A stretch of 64,000 nt of DNA from Flavobacteriales bacterium. Lineage in GTDB: Bacteria; Bacteroidota; Bacteroidia; Flavobacteriales_D; Crocinitomicaceae. Shown in pieces: positions 36,651 through 44,672 of the stretch. Position 1 is the first letter of the stretch. Each line of letters opens with the position of its first letter. The notes below the pieces were generated by a model. That model was not told where the DNA came from, ran no database searches, and worked only from the letters and a program-made list of their open reading frames with translations. The translations under genes were made by a program, and so were the position numbers. The stretch lies in the NCBI GenBank assembly GCA_947497485.1, contig CANMHB010000005.1, positions 145,289 to 209,288 on the forward strand, given 5' to 3'.

Positions 36651-36664
36651 TAGTACATGTACTA
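36651..36664. promoter_or_regulatory. Perfect 14-bp palindrome
   Basis: TAGTACATGTACTA is its own reverse complement. It lies between the DnaC-like and amidase genes in an AT-rich stretch with further TACT repeats. Possible operator. Confidence 0.35.
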
Positions 36665-36703
36665 AAATTTCATCTCAAAAACCGACACTTTTTTTCTGAA
36701 TTT

Positions 36704-36722
36704 TCTCCCCTTCGAGGGGAGA
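36704..36722. repeat. GC-rich hairpin of the ccccttcgaggggag type
   Basis: An 8-bp perfect stem (36704-36711 with 36715-36722) with loop TCG, followed by a gaggggtg tail. This looks like a dispersed short hairpin repeat seen in Bacteroidetes intergenic DNA (from memory, not searched). It lies 51 bp before the amidase gene. Confidence 0.45.
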
Positions 36723-36772
36723 CAAAGAGGGGTGAAAAAATCACAAAAAATCATTAATCAAAAACATAAAAA

Positions 36773-37405
36773 ATGAAAATCAAAAACCTCATCCAATTCC
36801 CATTAACCAAAGCCCAATATTACCCGGAAGTTTTTCCTAAAAAACAAATTGTCTTGCACCACACTGTGAGTGGTCCAAATGCTAAAAACGTCATCAGCGG
36901 TTGGGGCTATACCCCTGTTCGAGTAGCCACAGCCTTTGTAATCGATGGAGAAGGCATCATCTACCAATGTTTCAGTTCAGCCCATTGGGCGCACCACCTC
37001 GGAACACATAACCGCAACAATACCCAGTTGAACCAACAATCCATCGGTATTGAAATCTGTAATTGGGGTGCGTTAATCGAAAAAGGCGGAAAGTATTATT
37101 CCACTTTCAACCGAGAAGTTCCCAAAGAAGAAGTCATTGACTACGGCATGCAATGGCGCGGACATCGTTATTTCCACAAGTACAAAGACGAACAACTCGA
37201 ATCCTTAAAAACCCTCCTCGAGTACCTCTGCGAGAAATACACCATTCCCAACACCTACCAACCCGACATGTGGAAACTCAATAACCAAGCCATCGATGGA
37301 ACACCCGGCATCTGGACACATGTTTCCTTCCGTGCTGATAAATCAGATTGCCATCCTCAATTGAGCTTGATTAAGTTGTTGAAAGGTTTGAGTGAAGAAA
37401 GATGA
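36773..37405 (+). CDS. N-acetylmuramoyl-L-alanine amidase (Amidase_2/PGRP)
   Basis: The 210-residue protein has the amidase_2 zinc pattern: VLHHTVSGPN with His near 28, the WAHHLGTHNRNN segment near 75-86, SIGIEICNWG near 95, and a C-terminal zinc ligand region TPGIWTHVSFRADKSDCHP. It cleaves the amide between muramic acid and L-alanine in peptidoglycan. No signal peptide is seen, as in phage endolysins; on an integrative element it may help cell-wall passage during transfer. Confidence 0.9.
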   Translation: MKIKNLIQFPLTKAQYYPEVFPKKQIVLHHTVSGPNAKNVISGWGYTPVRVATAFVIDGEGIIYQCFSSAHWAHHLGTHNRNNTQLNQQSIGIEICNWGALIEKGGKYYSTFNREVPKEEVIDYGMQWRGHRYFHKYKDEQLESLKTLLEYLCEKYTIPNTYQPDMWKLNNQAIDGTPGIWTHVSFRADKSDCHPQLSLIKLLKGLSEER

Positions 37406-37617
37406 GAGAATAATATTTCAACTTTGTTTTTCGGCACTAATTTGAATTTGCTGCCGTTTCATAGATTGTATTATCTTTATAATATCGAGACACAATTTAT
37501 TTTGATTTTAAACACTATTCCTATTAAGGATTGAAATGAATGACAAGAGTCGAATTAAAGTAGCCTAAAAAAATTATTCGTTAATTAATCCTAATTAAAT
37601 AAGATAGTCTGCAAATA

Positions 37618-37648
37618 AAAAAAGCTGCTCCATATGGAACAGCTTTTA
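37618..37648 (-). terminator. Hairpin terminator
   Basis: Arms around CTG-TTCCATATGGA-CAG form a stem of about 10 bp closing on the palindrome tccatatgga. The minus strand pairs better (G-U instead of C/A) and ends in a U run from the A run at 37617-37623. It lies directly downstream of the tRNA-like sequence on the minus strand. Confidence 0.65.
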
Positions 37649-37652
37649 AATG

Positions 37653-37732
37653 CGGTGGGCCCCGGGATCGAACCAGGCACTAACCAAATATCTTTGAAAC
37701 TTACATCAGAAGTGTTGCGTCGGCCACCCACC
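37653..37732 (-). pseudogene. tRNA-like sequence with degenerate D arm
   Basis: On the minus strand, a 7-bp acceptor stem (GGTGGGT with GCCCACC, one G-U), a good T arm (CCTGG-TTCGATC-CCGGG) and a 4-bp anticodon-type hairpin (ACTT-CTGATGT-AAGT, anticodon position GAT) are visible. The D arm is missing or collapsed and the variable region is long, like class II tRNAs. It is probably a decayed tRNA or a tRNA mimic; a functional tRNA is unlikely. A terminator follows at 37618-37648. Confidence 0.5.
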
Positions 37733-37972
37733 TTCGATGCCAACGGGACCCACAACTACTGGAGCAAAAAGTCCAATTAGAGTAGTAATGAAGTAATTCA
37801 CAATTAAATGCACGCTAACAAGTTTAAATATTTCCATAGTTTTTGATTTTATGTTTAACACCCAGTGACTGATAACGACTACAACAATCTCCAATAAATG
37901 CAGTTTTTTAAAGACCTCAGTTAGACTTTCCAGACATATAATAGCTTGAAATAATCTTCGTGTATTACGAAT

Positions 37973-38629
37973 TTACAATTCATTTTTAAATCCCGCAAGA
38001 TCTATTCGAAGTTGATTTTCTCCCACTGATCGCAAAAATTCTACATTAGCTAAATGACAATCTTTGAATTTCTTATCTCCACAAAAACATAGATCATTTC
38101 TACCAAGCTTCTCTTTTGAAAGTATGAATTGTATTAAGTCAATTGCTTCTTTCTCATTTTCAATCCCTAATTCTTCTGAATAAAATTGGCGTATGCCATC
38201 AAATCGATGTGGATAATCTCCAGCAGCATATTTACCTGTTCGATCAAAAAACACTTGATTAGCAAAGTAGGGATAAATTTTACTCTTCGTAAAATCAGTT
38301 AGGTTAACACCTTTCATTTTCATGGCAAGTAATTTATGGCTGATATCAAGACAACAAATCCCCAAATTATCTATATGCCTATCCTCTGATCTTTCAATTT
38401 TTTGACTAGTTTCTTGTACACCTATAACACAATGAGGATAAGTAAAAGGTACTTGAATTTTTATTTCGTATGTCTCCCAATAATCTCCGTTAACATCAAA
38501 TATGTCAATATCACCAGAAATCAACCAAGCATTATTTGCCTGGTTGATTGTCTTTGTGTTCATCTTTGGAAAGACTTTCTTCAATTCCCGGAAGTCTTTA
38601 TCAATCAATTTTTCTTTTCTTGAAGTCAT
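37973..38629 (-). CDS. E2-like (UBC-fold) protein with C-terminal SEC-C motif
   Basis: Residues about 30-130 resemble a ubiquitin-conjugating enzyme: YEIKIQVPFTYPHCVIGVQE corresponds to the E2 strand leading to the active site, and DRHIDNLGICCLDI corresponds to the HPN...GxICLDI block, placing the catalytic Cys at about residue 93. The C-terminus has a SEC-C zinc motif (GRNDLCFCGDKKFKDCH). The start codon overlaps the stop of the cyclase gene (ATGA, 38627-38631), so it is translationally coupled to the Pycsar genes. A role as an extra Pycsar component is inferred from this context. Confidence 0.65.
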   Translation of the reverse strand: MTSRKEKLIDKDFRELKKVFPKMNTKTINQANNAWLISGDIDIFDVNGDYWETYEIKIQVPFTYPHCVIGVQETSQKIERSEDRHIDNLGICCLDISHKLLAMKMKGVNLTDFTKSKIYPYFANQVFFDRTGKYAAGDYPHRFDGIRQFYSEELGIENEKEAIDLIQFILSKEKLGRNDLCFCGDKKFKDCHLANVEFLRSVGENQLRIDLAGFKNEL

Positions 38630-39633
38630 CAGAAATTGAAATATGGCTTACTCTTTTCTGCGATAGGTATCAGATTTTGCACGCTTCGATTATTATATAC
38701 CACTGGATTTGTGGCTTTAAAAGCTAACTTACCATCAATGGCAGTTGCTATAAAAGGAAGTGTTTTCAAGTAATTAAACCAATCAAAATCATGTTGTGTA
38801 TATCGAAAGTTGTTTTCTGGTATTTCGAAAATGTATCTATCATTTGGATTGTTGGTCCTATTGCATACGGGTGAAGAAAATTGATTTAGTAGAGGTACTT
38901 GATCTTTAATATGATCTCCAACTACAATTCCATTTGTTTCTGCATAAGTTTGCATTTTTGAAGCAAGACTTGTGTGCAAACTGCATGTTGTGACTTCACT
39001 TATTTCTCCAATCCCGGCTAAAAGCCATAACACATCATCATCATGTCCTAAGTCTATGCCAATTCGTGTATTTATTCTTTCAATGCCTTGTTCTTCAAAA
39101 AGTTCTTTTAAATCATTCTTCACAAAATAAGTAAACAAAGATGTACTTTGCATGGCTCTTTGCACAGCGATTTTTTTGTCAATACCTTTTCCTCCAAAGT
39201 AGACAAAGAGACCGTCACCATGTAATCTATGAATATAGCCTCCGAAAACTAAACAAGTATGAATCGCAGCTTTTTGAATAGTATTTTGGATAGCAGCAAC
39301 AATACTTGGATCATACTTTTTGAAAAGGTTGGTTGAACCCTTTATGTCAATGAATACGGAAACAATATAATGGTACTCCATGTCTCCACTTGTTTTCAAT
39401 GACTCAAAATGTGGGTGCAATCCAGTTGATTGATTGAAATTTGGAACAATTCCCAGTTGTGAAGCCAAATCTGCTAACTCAGGTAGTAATTCATTTTCCG
39501 GAATTTCAGATTTTAATTCAGAATACATCATTCGCTTTGCTGTCAAACCATCAAATGATGAGTACGATTCATTCATTTTTCCTTGGGTCATTGCCTTTTG
39601 GATAGTGTTGTAATATGATTTATATAAACTCAT
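38629..39633 (-). CDS. Class III nucleotide cyclase, probable PycC of a Pycsar system
   Basis: The 334-residue protein has a class III cyclase domain at about 85-260: VSVFIDIKGSTNLF gives the first metal Asp (96), and RLHGDGLFVYFGG gives the second (140). The DLGHDDDVLWLLAGIGE segment is also family-like. It is stand-alone, soluble, and directly follows a PycTM-type membrane protein (5 bp apart), the layout of Pycsar anti-phage systems, where phage infection triggers cCMP or cUMP production. The nucleotide cannot be fixed by eye. It was identified from the cyclase motif plus context. Confidence 0.82.
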   Translation of the reverse strand: MSLYKSYYNTIQKAMTQGKMNESYSSFDGLTAKRMMYSELKSEIPENELLPELADLASQLGIVPNFNQSTGLHPHFESLKTSGDMEYHYIVSVFIDIKGSTNLFKKYDPSIVAAIQNTIQKAAIHTCLVFGGYIHRLHGDGLFVYFGGKGIDKKIAVQRAMQSTSLFTYFVKNDLKELFEEQGIERINTRIGIDLGHDDDVLWLLAGIGEISEVTTCSLHTSLASKMQTYAETNGIVVGDHIKDQVPLLNQFSSPVCNRTNNPNDRYIFEIPENNFRYTQHDFDWFNYLKTLPFIATAIDGKLAFKATNPVVYNNRSVQNLIPIAEKSKPYFNF

Positions 39634-39638
39634 TTCAG

Positions 39639-40133
39639 TTATTTTAGTTGGTTAAGTATTAGAATTGTTAACGGAATAAAAAGGGCAAATTGAATAGCAA
39701 TTAAGGTAGCTACAAGATGAAGTTTTTCAAATTTCGCTTTCAATCCAGAAGCCAACTGAAATGTTTGAGTTCTCAAATCATTTATTTCCTGTTCCTCACT
39801 CGCAGTTGCAGATTGTGTTTCAAATTCAGATTGCCCCATATTACTGACTGACTGGAAGAATAACAGAGAATCAGTTTCTTTTGTAAGATATGGCCTTGAA
39901 GCGAGTATAGTGATTAACATCGCTGTTAAACCGATCCCCATAACTAGCAACATGCAAATATTAACCCAGATATTGAAATCGGTTTTCTCTAGTATTGTTG
40001 GATAAAGCCCCAACAACCCTCCAAATACAAACACGCTAAGTGTTAGATAAACATTGCTTTTGTTATTCACACTATCGAAATAGTGGTCGTAACGTCCAAT
40101 GCAAAACTTCAATCTTTCTTTTTCTCTTTCCAT
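39639..40133 (-). CDS. PycTM-type Pycsar effector membrane protein
   Basis: The 164-residue product begins MEREKERLKFCIGRYDHYF, then DSVNNKSNVYLTLSVFVFGG, the motif and first membrane helix of Pycsar effectors (DUF5706). A second helix lies at about 55-78 and a third near the C-terminus (LIAIQFALFIPLTILIL), with a cytoplasmic linker between. On binding cyclic pyrimidine nucleotide such effectors disrupt the inner membrane. ATG at 40133 is chosen because it follows the DUF2188 stop by 4 bp and matches the family start. Confidence 0.85.
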   Translation of the reverse strand: MEREKERLKFCIGRYDHYFDSVNNKSNVYLTLSVFVFGGLLGLYPTILEKTDFNIWVNICMLLVMGIGLTAMLITILASRPYLTKETDSLLFFQSVSNMGQSEFETQSATASEEQEINDLRTQTFQLASGLKAKFEKLHLVATLIAIQFALFIPLTILILNQLK

Positions 40134-40137
40134 CTTC

Positions 40138-40359
40138 TTACCCTTTAATTTTACTTGGATCATTCCCATAACTGTTTTTACTTCTAATCTTCCCATCCCG
40201 ACCATGAATGACCACTTCGGATTTCTGATTCGTTGCGATTTTTATCGCTGCATTTTCTGCTTCTTTTTGAGTTGCAGTTACTTTTGTAGCTTTTTCGTTG
40301 CCGGCTACTTTAGCCGCCCATCCTTGCGGGTGCTTAACGACGTGTACATTCTTTCCCAT
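40138..40359 (-). CDS. DUF2188 small protein
   Basis: The 73-residue product matches DUF2188: MGKNVHVVKHPQGWAAK, a middle with TQKEAENAAIKIATNQ, and the signature VVIHGRDGKIRSKNSYGNDP. DUF2188 is widespread and of unknown function. Here it is the first gene of the Pycsar operon, 4 bp before the effector. Confidence 0.9.
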   Translation of the reverse strand: MGKNVHVVKHPQGWAAKVAGNEKATKVTATQKEAENAAIKIATNQKSEVVIHGRDGKIRSKNSYGNDPSKIKG

Positions 40360-40544
40360 TGTTTTATTTTTTTAGGAATAAGTGATTTTACTGATCATCT
40401 CTCGTGATGACCAACCGAACCTGAAGGAAGAATGATTATTAGGGAATTCGCCGAAGTTTCGAAAAAGTTTGTACATTCGCACCCTAAATATTTAGAATGA
40501 TAGTTTCCCTGACCAAAGTTTAACTTTCATTCTGTAGTAAATCA

Positions 40545-40574
40545 ACAGTCCTCCAACAGGGCTGTTTTTTTTTT
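40545..40574 (+). terminator. Orphan intrinsic terminator
   Basis: Stem ACAGTCC/GGGCTGT (40545-40551 with 40559-40565, one G-U pair), 7-nt loop and a run of ten T. No plus-strand protein gene lies upstream, so it may end a small RNA. Confidence 0.75.
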
Positions 40575-40653
40575 GCTAAAGATAATAGAAAATCATTTAA
40601 CAAAACAAATTTACATCATTTTGAAACATTCTACAATTGATTTTATTAACATT

Positions 40654-40687
40654 TTTGTTGATAAGTCATAAATTATTGTTATTTTTG
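40654..40687 (+). promoter_or_regulatory. Promoter of the type I restriction locus
   Basis: TTTGTTG at 40654-40660 and TATTTTTG at 40680-40687, with 19 bp between TTG and the -7 element, match the Bacteroidetes consensus well. It places the coding start at 40712 rather than at the earlier ATG 40637. Confidence 0.7.
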
Positions 40688-40711
40688 AATGTATTAACAA
40701 AATTAATCAGG

Positions 40712-41281
40712 ATGGAGAAAGTATTCGGAAGTATAGCTGATTTACAATTCGGACTCTATGAAAAGCCTGTAGAATCAGGCGATACAGTATACTTACAGGT
40801 TAAGGATTTTGATGAAAACAATCAATTTTCAAATGCCCCATCTACATTTTTAATTTCGGATGAAAAGTCAATTAAGCATCTTTTAAAAGATGGTGACGTT
40901 ATTTTTGTAGCCAAAGGATTCAGAAATTTTGCCTGGACTTACAGAGAATCAATTGGGCCTGCTATTGCATCATCAATTTTCTTTGTTGTAAAAGTTGATA
41001 CGTCAGAAATCATCCCTGAATATTTGACTGCTCTTTTCAATTCATCCGCTTATCTACAAATGTTTCAACTGTTGGGTGCAGGAAGTTCTATCCCATCGAT
41101 AAGAAAATCAGAATTGGAAGCAATTAAAATTCAAGTTCCTTCATTGGAGCTTCAAAGGAAAACGGTAATGATCAATGAACTTTATTTAAAAGAATTGCAA
41201 TTGACGACCCAAATCATAGATGAAAAACAAAAATATTATAACAGCATAATTAATAAATTAATTTCCCAAGAACATGTCTAA
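40712..41281 (+). CDS. Half-size HsdS-like specificity protein
   Basis: The 189-residue product resembles one half of a type I specificity subunit: a target-recognition domain with DGDVIFVAKGFRN and GPAIASSIFFVV near 65-95, the GSSIPSIRKSELEAIKIQVP junction, and a C-terminal coiled helix (LELQRKTVMINELYLKELQL). Full HsdS has two such halves; this has one and could act as a dimer. ATG at 40712 follows the promoter at 40654-40687. Its stop overlaps the hsdM start by 8 bp. Confidence 0.75.
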   Translation: MEKVFGSIADLQFGLYEKPVESGDTVYLQVKDFDENNQFSNAPSTFLISDEKSIKHLLKDGDVIFVAKGFRNFAWTYRESIGPAIASSIFFVVKVDTSEIIPEYLTALFNSSAYLQMFQLLGAGSSIPSIRKSELEAIKIQVPSLELQRKTVMINELYLKELQLTTQIIDEKQKYYNSIINKLISQEHV

Positions 41282-42824
41282 AATAACTCAAAAAGAAATC
41301 AATCAAACCGTTTGGAAAGCTTGTGACTCGTTCCGAGGCGTTCTCGATCCTACACAGTATAAAGATTATGTTTTGACAATGTTATTTGTCAAATATGTAT
41401 CAGATGTTTGGAAAGACAAACAGACTGTCTACAAAGCAAAGTATGGTGATGACGCAGAAAGAATCGAGAGAGCATTGCGCAATGAACGTTTTCAAGTTCC
41501 TGCCAATGCAACCTTTGATTATTTGTTTGATAATATAAACGAGAATAATCTTGGTGAATTGATCAATATTGCACTCGAACACTTGGAAGATGCAAATCGC
41601 GCAAAGCTTGAACGCGTTTTCAGAAATATTGATTTTAATTCTGAATCAAATCTTGGTCAAACGAAAGACAGAAATAGAAGATTAAAAAATCTAGTAGTCG
41701 ATTTTTCGACAATGGATTTGCAACCTTCGCATTTGGATGGGAACGATGTAATTGGCGACGCTTATGAATATTTAATTTCACAATTTGCTGAAGGTGCAGG
41801 AAAAAAGGCTGGAGAATTCTATACTCCAAGTGAAGTTTCAACGCTACTTGCTAAATTATTGAATCCACAACCGGGTAATAGATTGTGTGATCCAACAAGT
41901 GGTTCAGGATCTCTTTTAATAAAACTTGCAAAGGAAGTTGGAACGAATAACTTTTCTATTTATGGACAAGAAGTAAACGGTAGCACTTGGGCGCTAGCAC
42001 GAATGAATATGTTTCTACACGAAATTGACAATGGAACCATCGAATGGGGAGACACATTAAACAATCCTCGACTATTAGAGGGAGATCAATTAATGAAATT
42101 CCATATTGTCGCTGCCAATCCACCTTTTTCATTGGATAAATGGGGTGCTGAAAATGCTTCAGTAGACCAATACAATCGTTTCCATAGAGGTATTCCACCA
42201 AAGAGTAAAGGTGATTATGCTTTTATCAGTCACATGATTGAAACATCTTATGAGGAAATTGGTCGTGTTGGTGTAATCATGCCTAATGGCGCTTTGTTTA
42301 GAGGTAGTAGTGAAGGAAAAATTCGTGAACAACTAATTCGTGAAAATTTATTGGAAGCTGTTGTTGGATTACCATCCAATTTGTTTTTCGGCACTGGAAT
42401 CCCAGCTTGTATTCTTATATTCAATAAAGCAAAAGGAAATAACAAAGATGTCTTGTTCATTGATGCAAGCCAAGGCTACGAACCAGGAAAGAATCAAAAT
42501 CGATTAAGAATTTCTGAAAATAACGACCCGAATGAGCCAGACGATATTCGAAAAATTGTAGAATGTTATAAGGCGTTTCAAAGTTCTAATCCTTTAAAAT
42601 CTGAAAAAGGAATTATCATTGAAGATAAGTTTGCGTATCGAGCAACCTTTAAAGATTTGGAAGAAAATGAGTTCAACTTGAACATTCCTCGATATGTTGA
42701 CACTTTCGAAGAGGAAGCTCCAATTGATATTGCAGCAACACAAAAGGAAATTGTAAAATTGAAATCTGAGTTGGCTGAAGTTGAATTCAAGATGGAGAAT
42801 TATCTGAAAGAATTAGGATTCTAA
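41274..42824 (+). CDS. hsdM: Type I DNA methyltransferase subunit M
   Basis: The 516-residue protein has the HsdM N-terminal domain (WKACDSFRGVLDPTQYKDYV), AdoMet motif I CDPTSGSGSLLIKLA near 205-220, and catalytic motif IV NPPF in AANPPFSLDKWG near 283. GEFYTPSEVSTLLAKLL precedes motif I. It makes N6-methyladenine at sites chosen by HsdS. It overlaps the half-HsdS gene in front and the phosphoesterase gene behind (TAATG). Confidence 0.95.
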   Translation: MSKITQKEINQTVWKACDSFRGVLDPTQYKDYVLTMLFVKYVSDVWKDKQTVYKAKYGDDAERIERALRNERFQVPANATFDYLFDNINENNLGELINIALEHLEDANRAKLERVFRNIDFNSESNLGQTKDRNRRLKNLVVDFSTMDLQPSHLDGNDVIGDAYEYLISQFAEGAGKKAGEFYTPSEVSTLLAKLLNPQPGNRLCDPTSGSGSLLIKLAKEVGTNNFSIYGQEVNGSTWALARMNMFLHEIDNGTIEWGDTLNNPRLLEGDQLMKFHIVAANPPFSLDKWGAENASVDQYNRFHRGIPPKSKGDYAFISHMIETSYEEIGRVGVIMPNGALFRGSSEGKIREQLIRENLLEAVVGLPSNLFFGTGIPACILIFNKAKGNNKDVLFIDASQGYEPGKNQNRLRISENNDPNEPDDIRKIVECYKAFQSSNPLKSEKGIIIEDKFAYRATFKDLEENEFNLNIPRYVDTFEEEAPIDIAATQKEIVKLKSELAEVEFKMENYLKELGF

Positions 42825-43588
42825 TGACGATTCAATACGCTTCTGACCTTCATTTAGAGTTTCCTGAAAACAGGAAGTTTATTTCGGAAAACCCTCTGAA
42901 ACCAGAAGGAGATATCCTTATTCTTGCTGGAGATATACTATTGTTCAGATCAATCGATGATCACAAGGATTTCTTTGACTATTGCTCTGACAATTTTGCT
43001 TTTACATATTGGATTCCTGGAAATCATGAGTATTACCATTCTGATATTAACGAGCGCTCTGGTGAATTGAATGAAGCCATTCGACCGAATGTGTTTCTTG
43101 TGAATAACACATGGGTAAATCACGATTCTGTTAAGTTAATTTTCTCAACGCTTTGGACAAAAATTTATCCGGATAAAGCTTGGTCTATCCAAAATGGATT
43201 GAATGATTTTCATTTAATAAAATCAGGAGAAGGTCGGTTTTCAATAATGGAGTACAATAAGCTATTCGAGGAGAATTTAACTTTTATAAAATCAGCAATT
43301 GAAGGTAACACAAGAGAAAGCTGTATTGTTATCACACATCATGTACCTACTTTTATGCATTATCCTTTGGAATATCTCGGCAGCCCAATCAATCAAGCTT
43401 TTGCCGTTGACTTAGATGAATTCATCCAATCTTCTTCAATTGATTATTGGATCTATGGACATCACCATAGAAATATTGCTGATTTTAAAATTAGTAATAC
43501 TCAAATGCTAACGAATCAATTGGGTTATGTCCGAGCAAATGAACACAAGGAATTTAATTTTAATAAAATAATCGACAAAATATTTTGA
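42824..43588 (+). CDS. Calcineurin-like metallophosphoesterase
   Basis: The 254-residue protein shows the metallophosphoesterase metal motifs: ASDLHLEF (D-x-H), ILAGDILLF (GD), WIPGNHEYYH (GNHE), ITHHVPTF and YGHHHRN (GHxH). The substrate is unknown; such enzymes inside restriction loci may act on nucleotides or DNA ends. The first base of its ATG is the last base of the hsdM stop, so it is part of the hsd transcript. Confidence 0.9.
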   Translation: MTIQYASDLHLEFPENRKFISENPLKPEGDILILAGDILLFRSIDDHKDFFDYCSDNFAFTYWIPGNHEYYHSDINERSGELNEAIRPNVFLVNNTWVNHDSVKLIFSTLWTKIYPDKAWSIQNGLNDFHLIKSGEGRFSIMEYNKLFEENLTFIKSAIEGNTRESCIVITHHVPTFMHYPLEYLGSPINQAFAVDLDEFIQSSSIDYWIYGHHHRNIADFKISNTQMLTNQLGYVRANEHKEFNFNKIIDKIF

Positions 43589-43611
43589 TTATCAACTTAA
43601 TAAACCTAATA

Positions 43612-43646
43612 TTGCTACAATATACTAATGATATTTAGCGTAGCAA
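43612..43646. promoter_or_regulatory. Inverted repeat before AbiEi/AbiEii-like pair
   Basis: TTGCTAC at 43612-43618 and GTAGCAA at 43640-43646 form a perfect 7-bp inverted repeat with 21 nt between, 24 bp before the AbiEi-like start. AbiEi antitoxins are known to bind inverted repeats at their own promoters. Confidence 0.5.
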
Positions 43647-43670
43647 AAAAAAGTTTATTGAAAAGTTATT

Positions 43671-44672
43671 ATGGATAAAGCGAAACAATATATCGAAGAA
43701 ATACTAGGTGAATCAATCACAATACTATCGGTTAAGCCGAAAGAACTTGGGTCTGTATTGCCATTTTACATGACTGAAATGTACTCATTTTGCAAATTAC
43801 AAATGATGAACAATTCATTACTTCTATTTGAACCGAAACACAAAGACGATTTTAGTATTCTTCAATTATCAAAGCATCAAGAACTAATCGAAGAAAAATT
43901 ACACTGTAAATCAGCTGTGGTCTTGCAAGAAATAGAACGCTTTCAACGCCAACGTTTAATTGAAAAAAGGGTGCAATTCATTATTCCAGGAAAACAAATC
44001 TTTTTACCATTCTGGTTAATTGATTTAAAAGAAGGGAATAATCATAAAAGGCAAAAAAGAGAATCACTCTCTCCAGCTGCTCAAATGATGCTTATTTGGT
44101 ATTTGCTTGATAAAAAAAACCAAATTGATTTCAGCTCTACCAGCCTCCAAGATCTTGCCAAGCATTTTGAGTATTCCCCAATGACAATTACAAAAGCTAC
44201 CAACGAACTTGCATCACATGAATTATGTGAAATCAAAACAGATGGAAAACAAAAATTCATTCAATTCCAACAGAATAAACAGGAGTTATGGCACAAAGCT
44301 GAATCATATTTAATTAACCCGGTTCTAAAAACAATCTTTGTTGACCATCTTCCAAATAGAATAAGTCACATTCTTTCCAACTTTTCTGCATTATCGGAAT
44401 ACTCTGAAATGAATCCAAGTTCGCAAAGGTATTACGCCATTGATAAAACAGTATTCTATGGGCTCGAAAAAACAGGTGAATTCAAAAATTCTAATGATCA
44501 AGAAGGAAAATACTGCATTGAAGTTTGGAAATACAATCCTGAGAAATTTATGGAGATAGTTATTAATGACGAGTTTGCCGTGGATCCCTTGTCTCTTTAT
44601 TTAAGTATGAAAGGAAACCCGGACGAAAGAACCGAATACGCATTTGAAAATTTAATTGATCATATATGGTAG
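43671..44672 (+). CDS. AbiEi-like HTH antitoxin/regulator
   Basis: The 333-residue protein has a central winged helix (about 165-190; LQDLAKHFEYSPMTITKATN) and a C-terminal region ending NPDERTEYAFENLIDHIW. This arrangement is seen in HTH proteins paired with AbiEii-type nucleotidyltransferases. It likely represses the pair and counteracts the toxin (type IV style). It overlaps the next gene by 7 bp. Similarity to classical AbiEi was judged from context and layout, not strong motifs. Confidence 0.65.
   Translation: MDKAKQYIEEILGESITILSVKPKELGSVLPFYMTEMYSFCKLQMMNNSLLLFEPKHKDDFSILQLSKHQELIEEKLHCKSAVVLQEIERFQRQRLIEKRVQFIIPGKQIFLPFWLIDLKEGNNHKRQKRESLSPAAQMMLIWYLLDKKNQIDFSSTSLQDLAKHFEYSPMTITKATNELASHELCEIKTDGKQKFIQFQQNKQELWHKAESYLINPVLKTIFVDHLPNRISHILSNFSALSEYSEMNPSSQRYYAIDKTVFYGLEKTGEFKNSNDQEGKYCIEVWKYNPEKFMEIVINDEFAVDPLSLYLSMKGNPDERTEYAFENLIDHIW

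Larger units (their letters stand above)
37406..37972. other. Gene-poor gap between amidase and Pycsar operon
   Basis: 567 bp containing the tRNA-like sequence and its terminator. A 43-codon minus-strand frame (start 37837) would encode a hydrophobic peptide beginning MEIFKLVSVHLIVNYF; its end runs into the tRNA-like 5' half, so it is not called as a gene. Confidence 0.4.
40360..40711. other. Divergent gap between Pycsar and restriction operons
   Basis: 352 bp with a plus-strand terminator at 40545-40574 that has no protein gene before it, and the plus-strand promoter at 40654-40687. An upstream TTTG at 40468-40471 could belong to a promoter for a short RNA ending at the terminator, but no TAnnTTTG follows at the right distance. 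Confidence 0.4.

Noticed and set aside
30722..37405. Prophage rather than conjugative or mobilizable element
   Set aside because: No capsid, terminase, portal or tail gene is visible; the amidase and replication genes alone do not show a phage, and RteC points to an integrative element. A phage satellite remains possible.
37706..37894. Small hydrophobic minus-strand ORF (possible toxin-like peptide)
   Set aside because: Its last codons lie in the tRNA-like sequence, its start is uncertain, and no partner or start signal supports it.
40099..40407. 102-codon plus-strand frame across the DUF2188 gene
   Set aside because: It is antisense to a clear DUF2188 gene; the protein is a Phe/Cys-rich shadow sequence.
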